Part shown: piece after piece, positions 54,086 to 63,290 of the stretch
Position numbering within the stretch: position 1 is the stretch's first letter
How the letters are laid out: the number at the start of each line of letters is the position of its first letter
NCBI GenBank assembly: GCA_002749285.1
Contig: PDPR01000012.1
Coordinates: forward strand, 62,001-126,000
Direction: 5' to 3'
Length of the DNA: 64,000 nt
Source: Maribacter sp.
GTDB lineage: Bacteria > Bacteroidota > Bacteroidia > Flavobacteriales > Flavobacteriaceae
Program-made: the position numbers and the translations under genes
Notes under the pieces: model-generated
Told to the model about the DNA's origin: nothing
Database searches by the model: none
Seen by the model: only the letters and a program-made list of their open reading frames with translations

Positions 54086-55005
54086 ACCCGTTGCGCATTA
54101 TGATTTGATATAAAAAAGTTGTTCGTCTTACTGATGGCCAGTAATTTGTTTTAGCCATAAAACATTAATGATGAACAACTTTTACCCTATCAACGGCGTA
54201 AACCAAAGCCAAGTGACCTCGAACTGCTCAGTTTGGGCCTGACCGCGGAATTTCTAGGTATGGACAGTGAGAATGACCTGTCCAGAAAACTTCCCGAGAC
54301 CATATCCTTTAAAATAGAGCGTAGTGTTTACAATAAAAGAAGGCGCAGATTGGCCGGCCACCTCAATGCGATCCGATTAAGATTGGCTTCCTGTTTCAAT
54401 GGATTCGAAGATTGCTTCGTGGTCGACAGCATGCCCTTGGGAATATGTAAGCTATCACGCAGTTCCCGTTCAAAAGTATGCAGGGAAAATGCCTATTCGT
54501 CCCCGGACAAGGGATATTGTGCTGCGCAAGGCTCACACTATTACGGTTACAAGCTGCATGCGGTCTGTTCCGTCAACGGTGTTTTTCAGAGTATGGATCT
54601 GGGCCCGGCATCCGTGCACGACATCAATTACCTCAAGGACATCAAAATGCAAATGAGCGACTGTACCGTTCTGGGTGACAAGGGCTATCTATCGGCAAGG
54701 TGGCAACTTGACCTGTCCGACACCTGTAACATTAAACCCGAAACACCCATGAGAACGAACCAAAAAGGGTATAGGCCACAGCCTTTCTCCTTAAGGAAGT
54801 GCAGGAAACGGATAGAGACCCTGTTCTCTCAACTATGCGACCAGTTCATGATAGGAAGGAACTACGCCAAGACCTTCGAAGGGTCTAAAACAAGGATAAT
54901 AGCAAAAGTGACCGCATTGACAACGGTTCAGTATATCAATAGGTTTATATTCGGAAGGAACATCAACAACATTAAAATCAGCATTGTTTAAAATGCACTA
55001 CGGGT
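54086..55005 (+). mobile_element. IS982-family insertion sequence, decayed
   Basis: A 920-bp element with terminal inverted repeats ACCCGTTGCGCATT (54086-54099) and ACCCGTAGTGCATT read inwards from 55005. The ACCC start is characteristic of the IS982 family. It contains a single transposase gene with a damaged N-terminus. No convincing target duplication was seen. Confidence 0.88.
54171..54991 (+). pseudogene. IS982-family transposase, N-terminally frameshifted
   Basis: The main frame is intact from about 54179: LLPYQRRKPKPSDLELLSLG leads to the IS982 core with CFVVDSMPLGICKLSR (first Asp), DLGPASVHDINYLKDIKMQM, LGDKGYLSARWQLDL (second Asp) and RKRIETLFSQLCDQFMIGRN (Glu). It has no ATG near its beginning. 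The likely original start ATGATGAACAAC at 54168-54179 is in another frame, and related proteins have roughly 15-20 more residues between that start and the PYQRRKPK motif. A small deletion has probably inactivated the gene. Confidence 0.8.
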
Positions 55006-55237
55006 AACATATTTTTGATAATAGGTTGAATAGAATAAAACTGGAAGGGTCATCATTCCCAAAAGAAATTCAGTAAAATAACTTGCCCATGGTAACAATG
55101 GCCAAGCAGTTCGCTTTTCATTTAATACAGGATTTTTTCGGATGAACTAAGACAAGAACTTTCAGCTATAAAAAATGGATCATTATAAACAATCAACCAA
55201 AAAAAGCTTTTACAAATATTTGTAGGGTTCCGGGAAA

Positions 55238-55948
55238 TTACTCCTCCATGGTATGGTACACGTTCTGTACATCATCGTCCTCTTCTATCTTTTCCAGTAA
55301 TTTCTCAACATCGGCGATTTCCTCCGTACCAAGTTTTTTGGTCACTTGTGGAATACGTTCAAATCCAGAGGATAGTATCTCTATTCCCTTGTGCTCCAAT
55401 TCTTTTTGGATGGCCCCGAAATTTTCAAAAGGGGCGTAGATCAAAATACCGTCATCGTCGACAAAAACCTCTTCTGCCCCGAAATCGATCATTTCAAGTT
55501 CCAGTTCCTCAGGGTCTATCCCTTCTGCATTTATCCTGAAATTACAGGTGTGGTCGAACATGAACTCAACAGAGCCCGATGTACCCAGACTACCATTGCA
55601 TTTATTGAAATAACTGCGGATGTTCGCCACGGTCCTTGTATTGTTGTCCGTTGCCGTTTCGATCAATATAGCGATGCCATGTGGGGCGTAGCCCTCGAAA
55701 AGTACTTCCTTATAATTGCCCAGACTTTTATCCGTGGCCCTTTTTATGGCCCTTTCGATATTGTCCTTGGGCATGTTCACGGATTTGGCATTCTGTATAA
55801 CCGCCCTAAGCCTTGAATTGGAATCAGGATCGGGACCACCCTCCTTTACGGCCATGACAATGTCTTTCCCAATACGTGTGAACGCCTTGGACATCGCCGA
55901 CCATCGTTTCATCTTACGTGCCTTCCTGAATTCAAAAGCTCTTCCCAT
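55238..55948 (-). CDS. YebC/PmpR family DNA-binding regulator
   Basis: A 236-residue YebC/PmpR protein. The first domain reads SAMSKAFTRIGKDIVMAVKE and PDPDSNSRLRAVIQNAKSVN, then IERAIKRATD, followed by the family core EGYAPHGIAILIETATDNNT. The family includes transcription regulators and factors that help ribosomes through polyproline stretches (YebC/TACO1). The acidic C-terminus LLEKIEEDDDVQNVYHTMEE is usual. The gene is transcribed alone, next to the accessory segment. Confidence 0.94.
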   Translation of the reverse strand: MGRAFEFRKARKMKRWSAMSKAFTRIGKDIVMAVKEGGPDPDSNSRLRAVIQNAKSVNMPKDNIERAIKRATDKSLGNYKEVLFEGYAPHGIAILIETATDNNTRTVANIRSYFNKCNGSLGTSGSVEFMFDHTCNFRINAEGIDPEELELEMIDFGAEEVFVDDDGILIYAPFENFGAIQKELEHKGIEILSSGFERIPQVTKKLGTEEIADVEKLLEKIEEDDDVQNVYHTMEE

Positions 55949-56113
55949 AATTTGTGGTGTATATTGATTAATACGGTTGTAAATTTAATAAAATTCACAA
56001 AGTAATGGAATATAAAGCAATCCAAGAATAATATGTCCATCCTGGACTCTTCGGTAGTGTCATCAGGAAATATGGGTTTAAGGGTTGTGGAACCTTGTGC
56101 CGACAGTACCAGA

Positions 56114-56941
56114 TCATACCGGAATATGGTGGTCTATGATTTCTTGGCAAGTGGTTTGTAGGTTCTTGGGAAGTTTGTTGGTCTTGGAAAGAACAGCAAG
56201 GTAACGATTGTCATTGGTCGTGTAGACCCTTTTGAAAATGGGATTGAATTTGCCTATGCGTTCCACGACGTCCTTGATGAAATCCTCATGGTGTACCAGG
56301 TCCTTGCTTCCTAAATGATAAATGCCACTTTTGTCCTGGTTGATCAAATAATGGATCTGTTGGGTCAATTTATCATCATGGGTAACATTAATGATCAAAT
56401 TCGGAAAGACCTCAATGGGCTCGTTGCCCCGGATAAGCTTCTTTATTTCCTTTATACGGGGTGATGGGTTCCCAAAGACCATGGGAACCCTAAGGATTGC
56501 CATTTTTTCGCTTGGCAGGCGCATCACCATATTCTCGATTTTAATCTTGAGCCTACCGTAAATACTTTCCGAAAGTGTTTTGTCATTTTCGTAGGAAGGG
56601 TATTTGCTGTAGGCGTCAAATACATTGGCCGATGATATAAAGATCAATTTACAGCTGTTCCCGGCAACATATTCCACTAAATGCCGGTGTGCCTGTATTT
56701 GGGAGGCGAAGTTTCCACGTACGGCGGAAATGATGATTTGTGGGCGTATCTTTTCCAAGATCGGGAAAATATCATCGGTCCGTAGGTCGTATTTGACAAA
56801 TTGCCGGTTGCCCTCAAACGGCCTTCTGGCAGAATTATAGGTTCCGTAAGTGTCAAAATATGGGCACAGCTCACGGTAAATGGCGTTGCCTATAAAACCA
56901 CTTGCACCCAATATCAATATTTTTTTCCCTCCCTCTATCAT
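56114..56941 (-). CDS. NAD(P)-dependent SDR, dTDP-4-dehydrorhamnose reductase-like
   Basis: A 275-residue extended SDR from the Met at 56941. The Rossmann motif KILILGASGFIGNAIYREL comes first, followed by IISAVRGNFASQIQAHRHLV, FISSANVFD and the YGRLKIKIEN block in place of YxxxK. The pattern resembles RmlD-type sugar nucleotide reductases. The catalytic Tyr-x3-Lys would be Tyr in SIYGRLK. The longer in-frame extension to 57079 runs into the gcvT end and is unlikely. The substrate is not known. Confidence 0.8.
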   Translation of the reverse strand: MIEGGKKILILGASGFIGNAIYRELCPYFDTYGTYNSARRPFEGNRQFVKYDLRTDDIFPILEKIRPQIIISAVRGNFASQIQAHRHLVEYVAGNSCKLIFISSANVFDAYSKYPSYENDKTLSESIYGRLKIKIENMVMRLPSEKMAILRVPMVFGNPSPRIKEIKKLIRGNEPIEVFPNLIINVTHDDKLTQQIHYLINQDKSGIYHLGSKDLVHHEDFIKDVVERIGKFNPIFKRVYTTNDNRYLAVLSKTNKLPKNLQTTCQEIIDHHIPV

Positions 56942-56975
56942 CAAACAACATTGATTACTTGGGTTGCTAATACAC

Positions 56976-58061
56976 CTAGCCTTTATAAAAAGGCAGCTTG
57001 ACCACCGTGGCCGGTACGGCGTTTTTTCGTATTTGTATATTGATCTTGCTGTCCACTTTGGAAAATATGACAGGTACATAACCCATTCCGATTCCTTTTC
57101 CCAAAGAAGGGGACATGGTTCCCGATGTTACCACACCTATGGTTTTCCCATGGCTATCGACGATGTCATACCCTTGGCGGGGAATGCCACGTCCATCCAA
57201 TTCAAAGCCAACAAGTTTTCTATTGGGGCCATGCGCTTTTTCCTTTGCCAATGCCTCACTGTTCACAAAATCCTTGGAGAATTTGGTGATCCAGCCCAAG
57301 TTTGCCTCAAAAGGCGAGGTTTCATCGGAAATATCATTTCCGTATAGGCAATAGCCCATCTCCAACCTAAGTGTATCCCTTGCGGCCAGGCCTATGGGTT
57401 TGATACCAAAATCTGCCCCGGCCTCAAAAACCCTGTCCCACACTTGTTTTACCTCGCTGTTCTTGCAATAGATCTCAAATCCGCCAGAACCCGTATATCC
57501 CGTTGCTGAGATTATCACGTTGTCAATACCCGCAAAATCGGCGACTACAAAATTATAGAATTTGATATTGCTTAAATCTACAGAAGTTAGGCCCTGCATT
57601 GCTTCCACGGCCTTTGGTCCCTGAATGGCCAAAAGGGAGTAATCTGCTGAAAGGTCCTTCATTTCGGCATTGAAGGTTTCGTTGTATTTTGAGATATGGT
57701 TCCAATCCTTTTCTATATTCGATGCATTGACTACCAAAAGGAAACTCTCCCCCTTGACCCTGTAAACAATCAAATCATCAACGATACCGCCATTTTCATT
57801 GGGAAGACAGCTGTATTGGGCTTTGCCGATACTAAGCTTCGATGCATCGTTTGAACTTACTTTCTGTATTAAGTCCAGCGCATTCGGGCCTTCGATCAAA
57901 AACTCCCCCATATGGGAAACATCGAAAACACCGACCCTGTTTCTAACGGTTTCGTGCTCGGCGGTTACCCCTTCGTAGGAAACGGGCATGTTATATCCTG
58001 CAAAAGGCACCATTTTGGCACCTAGGGCTTCGTGGGTCTTGGTAAGGGCTGTATCTTTCAT
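56976..58061 (-). CDS. gcvT: Aminomethyltransferase (glycine cleavage T protein)
   Basis: A 361-residue T protein of standard length. Signatures are [20 protein letters not shown] at the start, the folate-site Asp in [30 protein letters not shown], and C-terminal [20 protein letters not shown]. It transfers the aminomethyl carbon from the H protein to tetrahydrofolate, releasing ammonia. lpdA, the L protein of the same system, lies at 13842 in this window. Confidence 0.97.
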   Translation of the reverse strand: MKDTALTKTHEALGAKMVPFAGYNMPVSYEGVTAEHETVRNRVGVFDVSHMGEFLIEGPNALDLIQKVSSNDASKLSIGKAQYSCLPNENGGIVDDLIVYRVKGESFLLVVNASNIEKDWNHISKYNETFNAEMKDLSADYSLLAIQGPKAVEAMQGLTSVDLSNIKFYNFVVADFAGIDNVIISATGYTGSGGFEIYCKNSEVKQVWDRVFEAGADFGIKPIGLAARDTLRLEMGYCLYGNDISDETSPFEANLGWITKFSKDFVNSEALAKEKAHGPNRKLVGFELDGRGIPRQGYDIVDSHGKTIGVVTSGTMSPSLGKGIGMGYVPVIFSKVDSKINIQIRKNAVPATVVKLPFYKG

Positions 58062-58256
58062 ACTTGACTTGTTTAGTGTGGCAAAGCTATTGAATAATTC
58101 AGGGATAGAAAAGGGGTTGCTTTCTATTTGCCAAAAAGGTAATGCTTTATTCTATGGTTACAGCTATAAAGGGACTGCTTGTTATGGTGTGTCCTCGTTT
58201 GTTGGGAACCGGCAAACCAAAAGACTGGCATTATCGAATACAGGATTGTTGTAAAA

Positions 58257-58285
58257 AAAGCCCCTTAATTGTGTTAAGGGGCTTT
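58257..58285. terminator. Bidirectional terminator after thrC
   Basis: AAAGCCCCTTAA (58257-58268), loop ttgtg, TTAAGGGGCTTT (58274-58285): a 12-bp perfect stem with a T run on the minus-strand side. It ends the thrABC transcript 16 bp after the thrC stop. Confidence 0.93.
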
Positions 58286-58300
58286 CTCCCCCCCCGTGTT

Positions 58301-59599
58301 TTATAGAGACTTTATCAGATAGTTCCCCAGTTCTTCATACCTACTTATTTTGATGGATATTTTTTCCTTGCCCATTACTTTTTTAATTTGGGCGGGAAGC
58401 CCCAAGGTGCGGCCTATGGTTTCCTCAACAACATCCAGGAACTTTACGGGATGTGCGGTTTCCAGAAAGACCCCGTAGGCTTTGGGGTGGTCTTTTAGAT
58501 ATTTTTTGGCCCCTAGGTAACCTACGGCCCCATGTGGATCCGCAATGTACCGGGAGGTTTTGTGGATGTGCAACATAGCTTTCCTGGTCTCCTCGTCGGT
58601 GAAGGGGAAAGCGCTTAGGTTTTTTTTCAGCATCCCAAAATCATCGCCATGCAAATGTCGGATACGGATAAAGTTGCTGGGGTCACCTACATCCATGGCA
58701 TTGGAAATGGTAGCCGATGAGGGTTTGGGATTGTATTCCCCGGTTGCCATAAATTCAGGAACCGTATCGTTCACATTGGTGGCCGCTACAAAATGCTTTA
58801 TGGGCATGCCCAACCGTTGGGCGACCATACCCGCACAAACATTTCCGAAATTGCCGCTAGGTACCGAGAACACTAGTTCCTTGCCCTTTGCCTTGAGTTG
58901 TTTATAGGCAAAAAGGAAGTAAAAGAGCTGGGGTAGCCAGCGGGCCACATTGATCGAATTTGCCGAGGTCAGTTGCATTTTCTGCAAAAGGGTGTCATCC
59001 AAAAAAGCTGTTTTCACCATTTTTTGGCAATCATCAAAAGTGCCATCGACCTTTAAGGCGGTAATGTTCCGGCCTAGGGTGGTCAACTGTCTTTCCTGAA
59101 TGTCACTGACCTTGCCATTGGGGTAGAGAATGACTACCTGTACGCCATCGACCCCAAGGAAACCATTGGCGACAGCTCCTCCGGTATCCCCGGAAGTGGC
59201 TACCAATACGGTAACCCCTTCACTTGTGCTTCCAGAGAAATAACCTAGGCACTGGGCCATAAAACGGGCGCCCACATCCTTAAAGGCCATTGTTGGTCCA
59301 TGAAAAAGCTCCAATACGGCAATATTTTCCTCTATCTCTACTATGGGGAAATCAAAGTCCAGGACATTCTTGATGATTTTCCGGAGTTCGTTATCGGGAA
59401 TATCCCCACTTACAAATTGGTGTATGGCCGTAAAGGCTATTTCCTCATTGGATAATGTTTCGATATCCCTGAAAAAACTTTGTGGCAAAGGTGTGATGTT
59501 TTCGGGGAAATACAATCCCTTGTCGGGTGCGATCCCTTTGATCACGGCATCTTTGAATGAAACATTCGGGGCTTTTCTGTTTAGGCTGTAAAAATTCAT
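58301..59599 (-). CDS. thrC: Threonine synthase
   Basis: A 432-residue PLP enzyme of the type found in E. coli. The N-terminus FYSLNRKAPNVSFKDAVIKG is typical, the PLP lysine is in GPTMAFKDVGARF, and the glycine-rich phosphate loop reads VATSGDTGGAVANGF. It converts O-phosphohomoserine to threonine. It is the third gene of the thrABC operon, 52 bp after thrB, and ends at a strong terminator. Confidence 0.97.
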   Translation of the reverse strand: MNFYSLNRKAPNVSFKDAVIKGIAPDKGLYFPENITPLPQSFFRDIETLSNEEIAFTAIHQFVSGDIPDNELRKIIKNVLDFDFPIVEIEENIAVLELFHGPTMAFKDVGARFMAQCLGYFSGSTSEGVTVLVATSGDTGGAVANGFLGVDGVQVVILYPNGKVSDIQERQLTTLGRNITALKVDGTFDDCQKMVKTAFLDDTLLQKMQLTSANSINVARWLPQLFYFLFAYKQLKAKGKELVFSVPSGNFGNVCAGMVAQRLGMPIKHFVAATNVNDTVPEFMATGEYNPKPSSATISNAMDVGDPSNFIRIRHLHGDDFGMLKKNLSAFPFTDEETRKAMLHIHKTSRYIADPHGAVGYLGAKKYLKDHPKAYGVFLETAHPVKFLDVVEETIGRTLGLPAQIKKVMGKEKISIKISRYEELGNYLIKSL

Positions 59600-59651
59600 G
59601 GTTTCAGTGGAGAAGGTTCCTTATACTATTAGGAACAAATTTATATTTTTT

Positions 59652-60575
59652 CTATTTGATTTTCCTTATTCCCTCGGTATTGATCTTGGAGATATGCACA
59701 TCATGGTCGATCCCGATTTCTTGGTATACACCTTGCATCGCCTGGGCTACTTTTTTGGCAGTGGCTCTACCCCGGCTAAAGGCGAAAATCGATGGGCCCG
59801 AACCTGAAATGCCGCACCCCAACGCTCCTGATGCCAAGGACTCCTTCTTTACTTCATCGAATCCAGGGATTAGAATGGAGCGAATGGGCTCCACTATATG
59901 GTCGACCAATGATCGGCCGATCAAACCATAATCCTCGGTGAACAGGCCTGCTATCAATCCGCCTAAATTGCCCCATTGTTTAATGCCCTCTTTCAAGGGG
60001 ATGTTGGTTTTTAGTATTTTCCTTGAATCAGAGGTCTTGATCTCTATCTGTGGGTGGATTACCGTGGCAAACAATTCTGTCGGACAGTTGATGGGGACAA
60101 TATCCAAGGGTTCGTAACTGCGTACCAGTATGAATCCGCCAAATAGGGCAGGGGCCACATTGTCCGCATGGGCCACCCCACTGGCCAATCGTTCGCCTTC
60201 CATTGAGAATTCGACCAATTTGGAAGGGGTGAACGGCCTTCCCAGTAATTCGTTCATGGCCCATACGGCTCCTGTCGAACTTGCGGCACTACTTCCTATG
60301 CCGCTTCCCGCCTTGATCTTCTTATAGATTTCTATTTCAAAACCTCCCTCGTAATCACTTTCCGCCAATAAGGCCAACCCTGAGACGCCGGCCACATTCC
60401 TGTCGGTTTCCATGGGAAGCTCCTGACCCTCCAGTTTTGTGATTTGGATTCCTTTCTTAGGGGTTTTCCGAATGACCATCTCGTCACCAACCGAGTCCAA
60501 TGCGGCTCCAAGCACATCGAATCCGCAGGATATATTGGCAATGGTGGCCGGACAGAATACTTTTAACTCTTCCAT
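59652..60575 (-). CDS. thrB: Homoserine kinase
   Basis: A 307-residue GHMP kinase. The ATP-binding motif is KAGSGIGSSAASSTGAVWAM, preceded by an N-terminal TIANISCGFDVLGAALDSVG and followed by the C-terminal motif GCGISGSGPSIFAFSRG. It phosphorylates homoserine to O-phosphohomoserine, the ThrC substrate. It begins only 3 bp after thrA, so translation is coupled. Confidence 0.96.
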   Translation of the reverse strand: MEELKVFCPATIANISCGFDVLGAALDSVGDEMVIRKTPKKGIQITKLEGQELPMETDRNVAGVSGLALLAESDYEGGFEIEIYKKIKAGSGIGSSAASSTGAVWAMNELLGRPFTPSKLVEFSMEGERLASGVAHADNVAPALFGGFILVRSYEPLDIVPINCPTELFATVIHPQIEIKTSDSRKILKTNIPLKEGIKQWGNLGGLIAGLFTEDYGLIGRSLVDHIVEPIRSILIPGFDEVKKESLASGALGCGISGSGPSIFAFSRGRATAKKVAQAMQGVYQEIGIDHDVHISKINTEGIRKIK

Positions 60576-60578
60576 AAT

Positions 60579-63023
60579 TTAAAAATTACCGATTCTGATA
60601 ATATCCGCAAAGATCCCTGATGCCGTTACGTCCGCACCGGCACCAGCCCCTTTGATGATCATAGGTTGATCGGGGTAGCGTTCGGTAAAGAACAATATGA
60701 TATTATCGCTGCCCTCAAGATTGTAAAAATCGTGTCCCTTGGGAATTTCCTGTAATCCCACGCTTGCCTTGCCGTTTTCGAATTGGGCAACATATTTTAA
60801 TTTACTGTCATTCGCCACTGCTTTTTTGTACAATTCCTGGAAAGAGGGTTCATTCTTGGTCAAGGTGGCGAAGAAATCCTCGTTGTTGTTCGTGTCCAGA
60901 CTTTCTTGGGGCAGGAATGGATTGTTTTGGATATCATCGATTTCCAATTGGTTTCCACTCTCCCTCGCAAGTATGAGTATTTTACGCATAACATCGATAC
61001 CGCTTAGGTCTATTTTCGGGTCGGGTTCGGTATACCCTTCTTCTTGGGCCTGTTTTACCACATCGTGGAATGTGGTCTTGTCATTGAAATTGTTGAAGAC
61101 AAAATTTAGGCTGCCAGAAAGTACGGCTTGTATTTTTTGGACCTTGTCCCCAGAGGCGATGAGGTGCTTAAGGGTGTCAATGATCGGTAGTCCGGCGCCA
61201 ACATTGGTCTCAAATAGGAAAGGGGCATTGTATTCCCTTGCTAATTGCTTAAGGTTTAGGTAGTTTGAGTAATTTGATGAACAAGCGATCTTATTGCAGG
61301 TTACTACGGAAATGCTATTGCCCAGATAGGAACCGTAAGTGTCCGAAACTTCCCCACTGGCCGTATTGTCGACGAAAATACTATTGCGATAATTCAATTT
61401 GTTCACTTTTTCGAAGAATCTGGCCTTGTCCGCTTTTTCGCCCTCGGCCAACAAACTTCCCCAGTTCTTCAGGGAAATCCCGTCCTCGTCGAAAACCATG
61501 GTTCTGGAATTGGATATGCCAATGACCCTAATATTCAGTTTAAGGTTTTCTTCCAGGTATTTTTTCTGTTGCCTTATTTGGTCCAGGAATTTTCCACCGA
61601 CATTACCAACGCCCATGACAAATAGGTTCAGTTGTTTTATGTTCTCTTCAAAGAATTCCTCATGAAGGGAATTCAAGGCCTTTTTCACATCATCCTTGTC
61701 GATAACGGCTGAAATGTTCCGTTCAGAGGCACCTTGGGCGATTACCCTGATATTCACGTTGTTTTTTCCTAGGGTGCTGAACATTTTCCCACTTAGTCCC
61801 TGATGGCTTTTCATATTGTCTCCCACCAAGGCGATAATGGCGAGGTTCTTCTCGACCACTACGGGGTTTATCTTGCCTCTACTTATCTCATATTCAAAGG
61901 CATCATTGACCACTTGTTCTGCCTGTATAATATCATCTGCCGAGATACCCACACAAATCGAATGCTCGGAAGAGGCTTGGGTAATAAGTACAACGCTGAT
62001 ATTGGCCTGTGATAGTACCTCGAAAAATCGTTTTGATATTCCTGGTATACCTACCATTCCAGATCCTTCAAGGGACAATAGGGCTATGTTCCCTACATGG
62101 GTGATCCCGCGAACGGTCTTTCCTTTTTCATTTTTGTTCTTGGTAATGACAGTACCTTTATTATCAGGGTCAAAGGTGTTTTTTATTTGAATGGATATTC
62201 CTTTGGCCAGTACAGGTTGAATGGTCGGGGGGTACAATACCTTGGCCCCGAAATGCGATAGCTCCATGGCTTCCTGATAGGAGATATGTGGGATTGCCTT
62301 GGCCTGTCTCACCAATTTCGGATTTGCCGTGTACATACCACTTACATCGGTCCATATCTGTAATAATTTGGCATTCACGGCAGCTGCGACTATGGCGGCC
62401 GTATAGTCCGATCCACCGCGACCCAAGGTGGTGGAGTCCCCATTTTCCGAAGAAGCGATAAAGCCGGCCATGACAACTGTCTTGTGCCTGTCTGTCGAAA
62501 AGAAACCCTGGCACAGTGTGTTGGTCAAACTGGAATCCACGATAGTCTTATTGTTCACCGTATTGGTCCTTATGATTTCACGACTATCCTTATGGATAAC
62601 GTCCAGACCTTCCTCGGCAAAAAATTCGGCTATAATGTAAGAGGACAATAACTCCCCATAACTTACTATCTTGTCCGAAAGTTTTGGGGTTATCTCACCA
62701 ATTAAAAAAGCCCCTTCCAAGAGGGTCTCCAAGGTGTTGAGTTCGCTTTTCACCTTACTCAGCACCTTGCTTTGGGAGGCAATGGGGATAAGTTCCTTGA
62801 TGGTTTCCAAGTGTCTCTTCTCGATCTCCCTTAAAAACGATCGATAGGTGTCATCCTGTAAAGCGGCAAGGTTGGCGGTATTCAATAGTAGGTCCGTTAC
62901 ACCACCTAGGGCCGATACCACTACGATATTCCTGTCACTTTCCGAGTTTGATACGATGTTCTTTACTAAGGTTATATTTTGGGCATTGGCTACCGAAGTG
63001 CCTCCGAATTTTAAAACTTTCAT
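60579..63023 (-). CDS. thrA: Bifunctional aspartokinase / homoserine dehydrogenase
   Basis: An 814-residue fusion. The aspartokinase domain (about 1-290) starts MKVLKFGGTSVANAQNI and has LGRGGSDYTAAIVAAAV. Two ACT domains (about 310-450, with LEGSGMVGIPGISKRF) bind the feedback inhibitor threonine. The homoserine dehydrogenase domain (460-814) has the NAD-binding LFVMGVGNVGGKFLDQI and the segment GYTEPDPKIDLSGIDVMRK. It catalyses the first and third steps from aspartate to threonine. A Thr-rich leader peptide and a consensus promoter lie upstream. Confidence 0.97.
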   Translation of the reverse strand: MKVLKFGGTSVANAQNITLVKNIVSNSESDRNIVVVSALGGVTDLLLNTANLAALQDDTYRSFLREIEKRHLETIKELIPIASQSKVLSKVKSELNTLETLLEGAFLIGEITPKLSDKIVSYGELLSSYIIAEFFAEEGLDVIHKDSREIIRTNTVNNKTIVDSSLTNTLCQGFFSTDRHKTVVMAGFIASSENGDSTTLGRGGSDYTAAIVAAAVNAKLLQIWTDVSGMYTANPKLVRQAKAIPHISYQEAMELSHFGAKVLYPPTIQPVLAKGISIQIKNTFDPDNKGTVITKNKNEKGKTVRGITHVGNIALLSLEGSGMVGIPGISKRFFEVLSQANISVVLITQASSEHSICVGISADDIIQAEQVVNDAFEYEISRGKINPVVVEKNLAIIALVGDNMKSHQGLSGKMFSTLGKNNVNIRVIAQGASERNISAVIDKDDVKKALNSLHEEFFEENIKQLNLFVMGVGNVGGKFLDQIRQQKKYLEENLKLNIRVIGISNSRTMVFDEDGISLKNWGSLLAEGEKADKARFFEKVNKLNYRNSIFVDNTASGEVSDTYGSYLGNSISVVTCNKIACSSNYSNYLNLKQLAREYNAPFLFETNVGAGLPIIDTLKHLIASGDKVQKIQAVLSGSLNFVFNNFNDKTTFHDVVKQAQEEGYTEPDPKIDLSGIDVMRKILILARESGNQLEIDDIQNNPFLPQESLDTNNNEDFFATLTKNEPSFQELYKKAVANDSKLKYVAQFENGKASVGLQEIPKGHDFYNLEGSDNIILFFTERYPDQPMIIKGAGAGADVTASGIFADIIRIGNF

Positions 63024-63098
63024 TATGTGTATTGATTAACTGGTACTAAGGTTTTCTGGGCGATAAATCGCAAAAATGGATAGATGGTATGTAGCACG

Positions 63099-63191
63099 TT
63101 ACCCCAAAGGGGTCGTACGCAAAATGGTAGTATTGCGTCCATTGGCCAATGGAGTGAATAAGGTTGCTATGTTCAAAATGTTCAAAAGCAT
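63099..63191 (-). CDS. Candidate threonine leader peptide
   Basis: A 30-residue frame starting about 10 nt after the predicted transcription start: MLLNILNIATLFTPLANGRN and then TTILRTTPLG. Six Thr and three Ile are present; the last eleven residues before the stop include four Thr and one Ile. The stop codon lies in a hairpin ACG-a-CCCC-ttt-GGGG-taa-CGT (63095-63113). This is the layout of an attenuator peptide, but I see no following T-run terminator, so control may act on thrA translation. Confidence 0.5.
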   Translation of the reverse strand: MLLNILNIATLFTPLANGRNTTILRTTPLG

Positions 63192-63207
63192 AGTTCGTTG
63201 TAAGGCT

Positions 63208-63238
63208 CAAAAGTAGTATTTTTGGGTTGCTAATCAAA
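63208..63238 (-). promoter_or_regulatory. thrABC promoter
   Basis: On the minus strand TTTG (63235-63238), 19 bp, TACTTTTG (63208-63215): a full Bacteroidota consensus. Transcription should begin near 63201, about 178 nt before the thrA ATG. Confidence 0.75.
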
Positions 63239-63290
63239 CGTTTCGATCGATTTTTACGGAATTGACAAAAATCACAAAAATTCCTACTGA

